Assembly (NCBI GenBank): GCA_946539945.1
Contig: CAMNHX010000133.1
Location: forward strand, 1 to 5,353
Direction of reading: 5' to 3'
DNA length: 5,353 nucleotides
Origin: an uncultured Desulfobulbus sp.
GTDB taxonomy: Bacteria; Desulfobacterota; Desulfobulbia; Desulfobulbales; Desulfobulbaceae
Part shown: positions 1 to 5,349 of the stretch, in pieces
How the letters are laid out: the number at the start of each line of letters is the position of its first letter
Position numbering within the stretch: position 1 is the stretch's first letter
Notes under the pieces: generated by a model
What the model was told of the DNA's origin: nothing
The model's database searches: none
The model's input: only the letters and a program-made list of their open reading frames with translations
Made by a program: the position numbers and the translations under genes

Positions 1-26
1 CCTCATGCCTCTTTTGTACCGAAAAC

Positions 27-60
27 TGTTACCTATGTCCCTTCACACCTGTTACATATC
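27..60. repeat. Two direct repeats resembling an insertion-sequence end
   Basis: Two 11-bp direct repeats, TGTTACCTATG (27-37) and TGTTACATATC (50-60), match at 9 of 11 positions and sit 23 bp apart, about two helical turns. From memory, repeated GTTACCTATGTC-type motifs occur at the ends of some DDE-integrase insertion sequences (IS481-like), where they would be transposase-binding sites; I could not check this. The second copy ends exactly where the stop codon of the neighbouring minus-strand gene begins (61-63). No transposase gene is visible because the window ends here. Confidence 0.4.
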
Positions 61-588
61 TTACTCGTCTATACACGCATAACGCCCCAGAACACCGGAG
101 AGCATATCGGGCAGGTCGTCTTTTTGGCGGGAACTGCGCTGAATTTGCTTCAGACATTTGTCAAAAGTCAGCGGTTCGCCCAAGGACAGATGCCGGAGTA
201 CCATGGAGATAAGCCGAGTGATGGTGGTAAGATTGGCAATCCGGGATTGGAGTTCATGGTCGCGGTCAAAAGCTGTGGAAGCGAAGATTTCAACCGGGCG
301 ACCTGCCAGTTCGCTGACCAAAAGATACCATTTGTTGCCCTCGCGATCGATGACGCGGTAGCGGTGGGCATTCAGCACATCCGGTAATTCGATCTTTCCG
401 TCTGGTATCGGGCTGTTTGTTCTTGCCTGAAGCGCTTCGCCGTACTGTTCGGCCCACAGGCGCTGCACCAGCCCAGGACGTTTGCGGATAGCGTTTTGTA
501 GCGCCAGACAGTTTGGGCAGGTCGCAGCCGCTTCTTGACTGGTCATGGGTTCGCCGCAGAACGGACAGACGGTATCAACTGGTTCCAT
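61..588 (-). CDS. Zinc-ribbon protein with class II ribonucleotide reductase tail-like (TSCPD-like) domain
   Basis: A 175-residue protein. The N-terminus is a zinc ribbon with C8-P-F-C11 and C24-P-N-C27. After a basic linker, residues about 66-170 resemble the C-terminal domain of adenosylcobalamin-dependent (class II, NrdJ/NrdZ) ribonucleotide reductases: LPDVL (68-72), a beta segment with GNKWYLLVSE, the hallmark-like GRPVEIF (96-102), the helix ITRLISMVLR (123-132), KCLKQIQ (144-150) and the terminal LPDMLSGVLGRY (159-170). The reductase catalytic barrel is absent, so the protein should not reduce nucleotides by itself; an accessory or nucleic-acid/partner-binding role is possible but not shown. 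I chose ATG at 588-586 because GAGGAG (597-592) lies just upstream, although the 3-nt spacing is tight. In-frame ATG (615, 633) and TTG (639) starts have weaker ribosome sites and would add a 9- to 17-residue extension. The stop TAA (63-61) abuts IS-like repeats, so slight 3' truncation is possible. The family assignment is from recalled motifs only. Confidence 0.7.
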   Translation of the reverse strand: MEPVDTVCPFCGEPMTSQEAAATCPNCLALQNAIRKRPGLVQRLWAEQYGEALQARTNSPIPDGKIELPDVLNAHRYRVIDREGNKWYLLVSELAGRPVEIFASTAFDRDHELQSRIANLTTITRLISMVLRHLSLGEPLTFDKCLKQIQRSSRQKDDLPDMLSGVLGRYACIDE

Positions 589-655
589 ATTCTCCTCACA
601 TTCCTGAATAGCCATACTTGTGGCAACCCTCATCCGCAAGACTCAAATTTCTTGC

Positions 656-684
656 ATTGTATCAGGATGTTTGAGCATTTTCAC
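656..684 (-). promoter_or_regulatory. Candidate sigma70-type promoter for the zinc-ribbon gene
   Basis: On the minus strand TACAAT (661-656) matches five of six -10 consensus bases. GTGAAA (684-679), 17 bp upstream, matches four of six -35 bases. Transcription would begin near 649, giving a leader of about 60 nt to the ATG at 588. The -35 box overlaps the outer arm of the inverted repeat at 678-825, so that element may supply part of the promoter. Prediction by eye only. Confidence 0.35.
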
Positions 685-705
685 TTTGTCTTTTTACTCC
701 TTTCA

Positions 706-753
706 CCGCTTCGCTGGAAAGCGCGAAGCGCTGAAGATTTTCCAGCGAAGCGG
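706..753. repeat. Strong nested hairpin
   Basis: The arms CCGCTTCGCTGGAAA (706-720) and TTTCCAGCGAAGCGG (739-753) are perfect 15-bp complements. The 18-nt loop holds a second small stem, AGCGC-GAA-GCGCT (720-732). The octamer GCGAAGCG occurs at 723-730 and 745-752, and in inverted form at 707-714, so the hairpin is built from one repeated word. Either strand would fold stably as RNA. It has no long T-tract on either side, so it is not a canonical terminator. Confidence 0.75.
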
Positions 754-794
754 GAAAGTAGTCATGGAGAATACCGGGAAGGCGGCAGGAGAGG

Positions 795-812
795 GACTTT
801 TACGTAAAAGTC
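795..812. repeat. 18-bp perfect palindrome
   Basis: GACTTTTAC (795-803) is followed immediately by its exact complement GTAAAAGTC (804-812), with no spacer. It could be a dimeric regulator site or simply the core of the surrounding inverted-repeat block; nothing in the sequence separates these. It lies about 200 bp upstream of the zinc-ribbon gene and more than 250 bp downstream of the LEA-like gene, so an operator role is not obvious. Confidence 0.6.
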
Positions 813-838
813 TAAAAAGTGAAAACGGAATTGCTCTA

Positions 839-938
839 GGGAAACGCTGATGAAATCGGCTTTGAGCAATCTGATCCACGAAAAATCAGGGGGTACAGAG
901 CAAGATTTGTTGGTTTTGGGATTACATCAGCGTTTCTC
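839..938. mobile_element. MITE-like element with terminal inverted repeats
   Basis: The 18-bp terminal inverted repeats are GGGAAACGCTGATGAAAT (839-856) and the complement of GAGAAACGCTGATGTAAT (938-921), matching at 16 of 18 positions. The dinucleotide TA flanks both ends (837-838 and 939-940), consistent with a 2-bp TA target duplication as made by IS630/Tc1-type and some IS5-type transposases. The interior (about 64 bp) has no reading frame but includes a small CTGAT/ATCAG stem (871-889). Size, paired ends and lack of coding content fit a non-autonomous miniature element. The parent transposon is not identified. Confidence 0.6.
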
Positions 939-953
939 TAATTTTACAAGATT

Positions 954-1008
954 CCCTCTTCACCAGTGTTGAGGGATGTTGTCACTGAAAAACCTGTGAG
1001 ACCGCAGG
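954..1008 (-). terminator. Possible terminator region of the LEA-like gene
   Basis: Downstream of the stop at 1068, the minus strand has a short stem CCTG (1008-1005) / CAGG (996-993) followed directly by five Ts (992-988). A second stem follows, with arms at 971-975 and 954-958 (CCCTC/GAGGG). The first stem is only 4 bp, so this is a weak intrinsic terminator at best. Confidence 0.3.
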
Positions 1009-1067
1009 AGACAATGCTGTGTCCCGTTGCCAACGGTTGTCAGGTGAGTGTGTCCGTATGATCGTCC

Positions 1068-1562
1068 TCACATTTTGGGCTTGACCTCATCCATAGCCTG
1101 TTCAGCTTTTTCTGAAGCAGCGTCCTTCATTTCCTTCTTGCCCATATCCATAGTGCCTTTGGTGTCATCGGCAGCATCCTTCACTTTCTTGCCTGGATCC
1201 AGAGCATCTTTAGCGCCTTCAGCAGCATCATCCGCTTTCTTGCCTATGCCCATGGCATCCTTGGCCTTGTTCATCATCTTGTCCTTGGTCTCATTTACGA
1301 CGCCTTCAGCCTTTTCCATTGCCTTTTCTTTGACGGCATTCATGGCTTCCTTGCCGAGCTGCTTGGCCTGGTCGCCAGCGGACATTTCAGCACCAGCAGC
1401 GGCAGCATCCGCCGCATTGGCGCTGGCTTCTGCCTGCTGGGCCACACTCTTGGCCTTGTCCACCATCTGGGCAGGAGCGCTCTTCACTTCTTCAGCAGCT
1501 GCAGTACCGCAGAGAAGCGCAAAGGCGGCCAGAGTCATCAAACCGGTTACAATTTTTTTCAT
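1068..1562 (-). CDS. Small exported Ala/Lys-rich LEA-like repeat protein
   Basis: A 164-residue protein with a clear Sec signal peptide: MKK, then a hydrophobic stretch (about 4-19), then a signal peptidase I-type site after AAA (21-23), before EE. The mature part is almost entirely Ala, Lys, Asp, Glu, Met and Gly, with no Cys and almost no aromatic residues, and should form long amphipathic helices. This resembles late-embryogenesis-abundant or apolipoprotein-like sequence in composition rather than a recognised family. A GKK-x-x-DAA motif recurs at residues 107, 124 and 141, exactly 17 residues apart; the third copy has one extra residue. The start is ATG 1562-1560 because GGAGG (1572-1568) lies 5 nt upstream; longer in-frame starts would bury the signal peptide. 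It lies after the Mla operon on the same strand but 255 bp away, so it is probably a separate unit. A periplasmic protective or envelope role is possible but unproven. Confidence 0.8.
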   Translation of the reverse strand: MKKIVTGLMTLAAFALLCGTAAAEEVKSAPAQMVDKAKSVAQQAEASANAADAAAAGAEMSAGDQAKQLGKEAMNAVKEKAMEKAEGVVNETKDKMMNKAKDAMGIGKKADDAAEGAKDALDPGKKVKDAADDTKGTMDMGKKEMKDAASEKAEQAMDEVKPKM

Positions 1563-1643
1563 GGTTTCCTCCATGCATTGTGGCGGCATTTGTCGCCTTT
1601 TCAAAGTCGCGGAACGACACCACGCCGCCCGCGTTCTGTTGCT

Positions 1644-1671
1644 CTTTTATCCACCGCTTTTCTGGGTGCAA
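1644..1671 (-). promoter_or_regulatory. Weak candidate promoter for the LEA-like gene
   Basis: On the minus strand TTGCAC (1671-1666) resembles a -35 box, and TAAAAG (1649-1644), 16 bp away, is a four-of-six -10 match. Transcription would start near 1637, about 75 nt before the ATG. The -35 box is inside the first TGCAAGT repeat. The match is weak, and another sigma factor or read-through from the operon is equally possible. Confidence 0.25.
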
Positions 1672-1687
1672 GTTGCAAGTTGCAAGT
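1667..1687. repeat. Three tandem TGCAAGT heptamers
   Basis: TGCAAGT is repeated exactly three times with no spacer (1667-1673, 1674-1680, 1681-1687). A related TTGCAA occurs at 1728-1733. Each junction creates a palindromic TTGCAA. The array lies about 105-125 bp upstream of the LEA-like start codon, where a regulator could bind. It may equally be a simple slippage repeat. Confidence 0.7.
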
Positions 1688-1730
1688 GCGGATAATCCAC
1701 CTTTTCCCACTGCTCTTGCCGTGCAGGTTG

Positions 1731-1794
1731 CAAACCTGTTCTGATTCATGAGTTTTGTGTACTGCCTTACATGAGGCAAGGCAAAACAGGTTTG
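1731..1794 (-). terminator. Nested inverted repeat after the Mla operon, possible transcript end
   Basis: The arms CAAACCTGTT (1731-1740) and AACAGGTTTG (1785-1794) are perfect 10-bp complements that enclose a second stem, TGCCT (1763-1767) / AGGCA (1774-1778). GTTTTG (1752-1757) / CAAAAC (1782-1787) offers a competing outer pairing, and CAGGTT-GCA-AACCTG (1724-1738) forms a separate small hairpin. The block starts 24 bp after the lipoprotein stop codon, where a terminator is expected. No T-tract follows on the minus strand, so it may act as a 3'-end stabilising structure instead. Confidence 0.35.
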
Positions 1795-1817
1795 TTCCCC
1801 TACCTCTTCCCCCTGCC

Positions 1818-2411
1818 CTACAGTCCTGCCAAAGTGGAAGCCACCTCGCGGCTGAACTCGTGCAAGACCTGCGTGGCTGCTGCTACATAGTCACTGGCAG
1901 TTCCTTGTCCCTCCACGGGTACAGTCCGGGAAAAGCCGCTGCGGGAGAGGATGCGCCGCGTTTCAGGATCGCTGATCGTGCAGACAGCACGCAGGGTAAA
2001 ATTCTGGGCATCCCCGCTGAAGCGGGTAATCTCTGTCTCTACCTGCCGTCGAACCGTGCCAAAACGCGGACCCGGATATTGGGCCACGTTGGGGGTAGCC
2101 AGCAGGGTTTGCAGATCTGCGGTCAACTTGGCGCCAATCTGCTCGTCCAGAGAGCCAGCCCAGAGCTGACCTACCAGCATCTGCGGCCCGCCTGGCTGCT
2201 GTTCTGTCACAATGCCCCGTTGCCGGAGCTGCGGCGGCAAGCGCACCGGCATGACCAGAATCAGGCCAGCCCCCCCGCCCTGATGCACAGCCGCGCCTGC
2301 GGGCAAAGGCTCCAGCGTATAGACTGGGGTCGGAGCGGGCTTGCTGACACAGCCGTTCAGAAGCAGCGCCAGCAGACAGCAGAGTGTGCCGGAAACAAGA
2401 GGGTGTCTCAT
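1818..2411 (-). CDS. PqiC-like ABC transporter auxiliary lipoprotein
   Basis: A 197-residue lipoprotein, last gene of the operon. The N-terminus has a short basic region, a Leu-rich core and a lipobox-like LNGC with the acylated Cys at position 21. Residue +2 is Val, not Asp, which favours outer-membrane sorting by the E. coli rule. After a Pro-rich linker comes YTLEPLP (31-37), then MPVRLPPQLRQRGIV and a region with LWAGSLDEQIGAKLTADLQTLL, the pattern of the ABC-type transport auxiliary lipoprotein family (formerly DUF330) that includes PqiC. In Pqi systems PqiC is an outer-membrane lipoprotein that works with the MCE protein PqiB. Here it is expected to receive or anchor the distal end of the MCE protein encoded just upstream. 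The start ATG overlaps the stop of that gene (ATGA, 2411-2408), with GAGGA at 2425-2421 as ribosome site. The family call rests on context plus motifs. Confidence 0.85.
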   Translation of the reverse strand: MRHPLVSGTLCCLLALLLNGCVSKPAPTPVYTLEPLPAGAAVHQGGGAGLILVMPVRLPPQLRQRGIVTEQQPGGPQMLVGQLWAGSLDEQIGAKLTADLQTLLATPNVAQYPGPRFGTVRRQVETEITRFSGDAQNFTLRAVCTISDPETRRILSRSGFSRTVPVEGQGTASDYVAAATQVLHEFSREVASTLAGL

Positions 2412-3445
2412 CGTCTCTTTTCCTCGCCAAACAGGAGTGCGTTGGGATTCTGGCGCAGATACTCGCTCAAATCCCGGAGAGAGCCGGCGGTCTGCCGGAC
2501 TTCGTGCAGGGTGTCGCGGAGCTGGTAGCGCACATCAGAATCCTTGGCAGTCATGCGCTCCACGTTGGCGCTCATGCGTTCCAGATTGCCCAAGGTATGG
2601 TCCAGCTTCTTGCTGCTGGTCTGGATGTTCACCAGAATCTTGTGCAGGTCCGCGCTGACCGGCTTCAGTTCCTTGCGGGTCTCGCCCAAGAGGGCGTTGG
2701 CCGTCTTCATGGTGGTGGAAAACTCGGTAATTCCCTGGGTAATGCCCTGGCTGACGCTGCCCAGGGCCTTGGGCAGGGTCTGGTTGAGCTGGGTCAAAAG
2801 CGTATCCAGTTGCTGGACCGCATTCATCAGGCCCTTGAGCGTCTCACCTGCCTTCTCTGAAGTGAAGGAGTTGTTGAGGGAGTCCAGAGACTTGGTCAGC
2901 TTACCCAGAATTTCCTGCAACGGCAGCTTTTCCAGGGTTTCCGTGATCCTGGTCAGCCCGGAGGATATGGTTGGGATTTCCAGAACACCCGGGGGAGCAG
3001 CGCCGTGCAGCGAAGGCTCCTGGTTCGGCTTCAGGGACAGTTCCACGTACTGCTTGCCGGTGAGCAGACTGTTGGTCTCCATCTGGGCTTTCAGTCCCTG
3101 CTCTTCGATCATGTGCTTGAGCGTGCGGCGCATAATGTCCACGTTATAGGGCAGATCGCCTGGAGCCATGTCCTGTCTCAAGGCCATGTACACTGGAATG
3201 ACCACTTCACCACTTTTGGGGTCATAGTCGAGCTGGATGCTGCTGACCCGGCCAATGGTCACGCCGCGGAAGGCCACGGGCGCACCCACGTCCAGCCCGT
3301 GCATGGACCCGGAGAAGTAGGCGACGCAGCGCACGCTGTCGTCCCTGAAGTTGAATTTGCCCAGGACCATGACAGCAAGCACTGCCACTGCCAGGGCAAT
3401 CAGCACAAAAGCGCCGATAAGGGTGGGGTTGACTTGTTTGCTCAA
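2408..3445 (-). CDS. mlaD: MlaD-family MCE-domain lipid transport protein
   Basis: A 345-residue substrate-binding subunit. One N-terminal transmembrane helix (about 8-28) anchors it in the inner membrane, followed by a single MCE domain (about 36-137) with GLDVGAPVAFRGVTIGRV and the later LLTGKQYVELSL. Residues about 160-340 are predicted largely helical, rich in Leu/Thr/Gln with heptad-like spacing, and end in a YLRQNPNALLFG motif typical of this class. E. coli MlaD is about 180 residues, so this version has a long extra helical part. MCE proteins form hexamers, and such helices can build a hydrophobic tunnel across the periplasm. The start is a TTG (3445-3443) overlapping the MlaF stop as TTGA; no in-frame ATG lies closely upstream, and the TM helix begins just after. 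GGGAG about 11 nt upstream is a modest ribosome site, so translation is probably coupled to mlaF. The substrate is presumably phospholipid. Confidence 0.92.
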   Translation of the reverse strand: MSKQVNPTLIGAFVLIALAVAVLAVMVLGKFNFRDDSVRCVAYFSGSMHGLDVGAPVAFRGVTIGRVSSIQLDYDPKSGEVVIPVYMALRQDMAPGDLPYNVDIMRRTLKHMIEEQGLKAQMETNSLLTGKQYVELSLKPNQEPSLHGAAPPGVLEIPTISSGLTRITETLEKLPLQEILGKLTKSLDSLNNSFTSEKAGETLKGLMNAVQQLDTLLTQLNQTLPKALGSVSQGITQGITEFSTTMKTANALLGETRKELKPVSADLHKILVNIQTSSKKLDHTLGNLERMSANVERMTAKDSDVRYQLRDTLHEVRQTAGSLRDLSEYLRQNPNALLFGEEKRR

Positions 3446-4212
3446 ATGTTTCGCAGCTCCCGGTTGCCGGTTCCCCTGGAGAGAAAGCGGACGACCGTTT
3501 CATTGTCGCTCTCTTGCAGCAGGCGCTTGGGATCGCCGGTTGCGAGCATGGTTTTGGTCGTGGCGTCCAGAAAAACCGAGTTGTTGGCAATGGCGTAAAT
3601 GGAGGCCAGTTCATGGGTCACGATGACCACGGTTGTGCCCAGGCTCTCCTTGAGTTCAAGGATCAGGTCATCCAGATTGCGGGCGCTGATTGGGTCAAGC
3701 CCGGCAGAAGGTTCGTCAAAGAAGAGCAGATCCGGGTCCAGCGCAATGGCCCGGGCCAGTCCTGCCCGCTTGCGCATACCACCGGAAATCTGCGAGGGGT
3801 AGAAGTCCTCAAAGCCCGCCAGTCCTACCAAAGACAGCTTGAAGGACACCAGATCGCGCACCGTGGCCGCGTCCAGTTTGGTGTAGGTGGTGATGGGCAC
3901 AGCCACGTTTTCCGCTAAAGTCATGGAACTCCACAGTGCGCCAGACTGGTAGAGAATGCCGCACTTACGGTTGATGCGGTCCTGTCCTTCGGTGTCAAGC
4001 TGCCAGAAGTCTTCCTCGCCGTACAGCACCTGCCCTTGGGCCGGTCTTTTCAAACCGGTCAGATGGCGCAAAAGCGTGGACTTGCCGCAACCGCTGCCCC
4101 CCATGATCACAAAGATGTCGCCCCGCTGCACCGTGAAGTTGAGGTCACGCTGCAAGACAAAGGACCCGTAGGCCATGGTCAGATTGCGGATGGTGATGGC
4201 TGCCTGTTCCAT
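3442..4212 (-). CDS. mlaF: MlaF-family ABC transporter ATP-binding protein
   Basis: A 256-residue ATPase that powers the lipid transporter at the cytoplasmic face of the inner membrane. All nucleotide-binding motifs are intact: Walker A GGSGCGKST (38-46), Q-loop Gln89 in LYQSGALWSSMT (typical of MlaF-type ATPases), signature SGGMRKR (143-149), Walker B LLFFDEP (162-168), D-loop SAGLD (169-173) and the switch His200. The Met after SGG (SGGM rather than SGGQ) is characteristic of MlaF/TTG2A-type ATPases. Length is usual for the family. The ATG lies 3 nt after the stop of the permease gene, with GGCGGTGA as a plausible ribosome site, and the stop overlaps the next gene's start by 4 nt. Confidence 0.95.
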   Translation of the reverse strand: MEQAAITIRNLTMAYGSFVLQRDLNFTVQRGDIFVIMGGSGCGKSTLLRHLTGLKRPAQGQVLYGEEDFWQLDTEGQDRINRKCGILYQSGALWSSMTLAENVAVPITTYTKLDAATVRDLVSFKLSLVGLAGFEDFYPSQISGGMRKRAGLARAIALDPDLLFFDEPSAGLDPISARNLDDLILELKESLGTTVVIVTHELASIYAIANNSVFLDATTKTMLATGDPKRLLQESDNETVVRFLSRGTGNRELRNI

Positions 4213-4215
4213 GAT

Positions 4216-5349
4216 TCACCGCCACAAGACGTTGAAGCAGATGGTGAGGATGGAGTCAGAGATCACGATGAAGACAATGGAGGTCACCACTGCCGAGGTA
4301 GTGGCCTCGCCCACTGCCATAGCGCTCCGCCCGCACTCCATGCCCCGCAGACAGCCGGCAAAGCCGATCAGGATGCCAAAGACCGCGCTCTTGGTCATGC
4401 CCTGCACAAAGTGGATCAGTTTGATGGACTTGATAGCCTGGTTCATAAACTCTTCTGGTGACAGTCCCAGCATAATCTGACCGATGAAGATACCGCCCAA
4501 AATGCCCATCACGTCGGCATAGATGCAGAGAAGCGGCATCATGCAGGCCAGCGCCAAAAGCCTTGGCAAGACCAGAAAGGTGATGGGCGAAATGCCCATG
4601 GTGCGCAGGGCGTCTATTTCTTCGTTGGTCTGCATGGTGCCAAGCTGGGCAGCATAGGCCGCGCCAATGCGCCCCGCAATAATGACCCCACTCATCAAGG
4701 CGCCCATCTCCATGACCATGCCCAGAGTCACCAGATTGGCAATATAGATCTCCGCGCCAAACATCTGGAGCTGCACTGAACCGACAAAGGACAGGATAAT
4801 GCCAACCAGAACCGCAATCAGGCTGACAATGGGCAGGGATTCCACCCCGCAGTTCTGCACAAAGTAAAGGAAATCCCGGAAGCGGAAGGCTGCTTTGCCG
4901 GAAAAGAGCTGGAGCACAGCCAGAACCACTTCACCGGTAAAGGTAGCCATGCTGCGGGTAGCCTGCCAGGCGGACAGGACGCGTTCACCGATGCGCCAGA
5001 GCAGGGAGCGATGTGTCGGCTTGCCCTCGCTCTCCGGGCCACGGTGTTCTGCCTGCCGGGAAAGCTGCAAGAGTCGGAGCGCACCAGAGGGTAAACCGCT
5101 CTCGTCCACGGCAATACCGCGCTCTTGGGCGCTTGCAACCAGCTGCTGCACAAAGAGCAGCAGACGGGAATCCCAGTCGCCAAGCTCTTCGCCATTCAGG
5201 GCAAGGTTCTGTATCCCTGGACCGCAAGCCTGCACAATCTCGTCCACAGCAGGCGCGGCAGTATTCAGCGTCCAGTCACCCCGAAGCTCAAGGCAAACGG
5301 AACCCGGACCTGTGGGGACAAGGGTATGGGAGAGCAAGGCTGACGGCAT
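4216..5349 (-). CDS. mlaE: MlaE-family lipid ABC transporter permease with N-terminal STAS-like domain
   Basis: A 377-residue inner-membrane permease. Residues about 10-100 look like a degenerate STAS domain (DWDSRLLLFVQQLVASAQERGI region), the fold of the separate MlaB subunit in E. coli; here it is fused to the permease. From about 120 comes the MlaE domain: the amphipathic FRFRDFLYFVQNCGVESLP segment, several transmembrane helices (roughly 170-192, 203-226, 255-290, 318-332, 350-373), the conserved cytoplasmic EIDALRTMGISP (244-255) that contacts the ATPase, and GCLRGMECGRSAMAVGEATTSAVV (about 332-354) near the end. The length fits the STAS-MlaE fusion type, which supports ATG 5349-5347. 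Only 4 nt of upstream sequence is present with no in-frame stop, so a start beyond the window cannot be excluded. It is the first visible gene of the operon; the promoter is outside. Confidence 0.93.
   Translation of the reverse strand: MPSALLSHTLVPTGPGSVCLELRGDWTLNTAAPAVDEIVQACGPGIQNLALNGEELGDWDSRLLLFVQQLVASAQERGIAVDESGLPSGALRLLQLSRQAEHRGPESEGKPTHRSLLWRIGERVLSAWQATRSMATFTGEVVLAVLQLFSGKAAFRFRDFLYFVQNCGVESLPIVSLIAVLVGIILSFVGSVQLQMFGAEIYIANLVTLGMVMEMGALMSGVIIAGRIGAAYAAQLGTMQTNEEIDALRTMGISPITFLVLPRLLALACMMPLLCIYADVMGILGGIFIGQIMLGLSPEEFMNQAIKSIKLIHFVQGMTKSAVFGILIGFAGCLRGMECGRSAMAVGEATTSAVVTSIVFIVISDSILTICFNVLWR

Larger units (their letters stand above)
678..825. repeat. Nested inverted-repeat block, possibly a miniature palindromic element
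   Basis: The outer arms are perfect 10-bp inverted repeats, TTTTCACTTT (678-687) and AAAGTGAAAA (816-825). TTTTAC (692-697) and GTAAAA (804-809) extend the pairing inside, and GAGCA (673-677) with TGCTC (832-836) extends it outside after a 6-nt bulge. Within lie a 15-bp hairpin (706-753) and an 18-bp perfect palindrome (795-812). No convincing reading frame is present. The architecture suggests a non-coding palindromic element (MITE or REP-like), but no second copy is visible in the window. Confidence 0.5.

Noticed and set aside
535..850. Two short plus-strand open frames across the palindromic region
   Set aside because: They run through the hairpins and the start of the zinc-ribbon gene on the other strand, have no clear ribosome site and no recognisable protein features.
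678..940. CRISPR array
   Set aside because: The repeats are inverted and nested rather than regularly spaced direct repeats with unique spacers, and no cas gene is present.
960..1067. Riboswitch or tRNA
   Set aside because: Small hairpins are present, but no recognisable aptamer core or cloverleaf, and the position is downstream of a gene rather than in a leader.
1048..1695. Plus-strand 215-codon open frame opposite the LEA-like gene
   Set aside because: Its Ala/Ser/Phe-rich sequence is the mirror of the Ala/Lys codons on the minus strand, which has a signal peptide and an excellent ribosome site; the plus frame has neither.
1755..2528. Plus-strand 257-codon open frame opposite the lipoprotein gene
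   Set aside because: It is antisense to a well-supported lipoprotein and the MlaD 3' end, lacks a recognisable domain and has low-complexity Arg/Ser/Gln-rich composition typical of a shadow frame.
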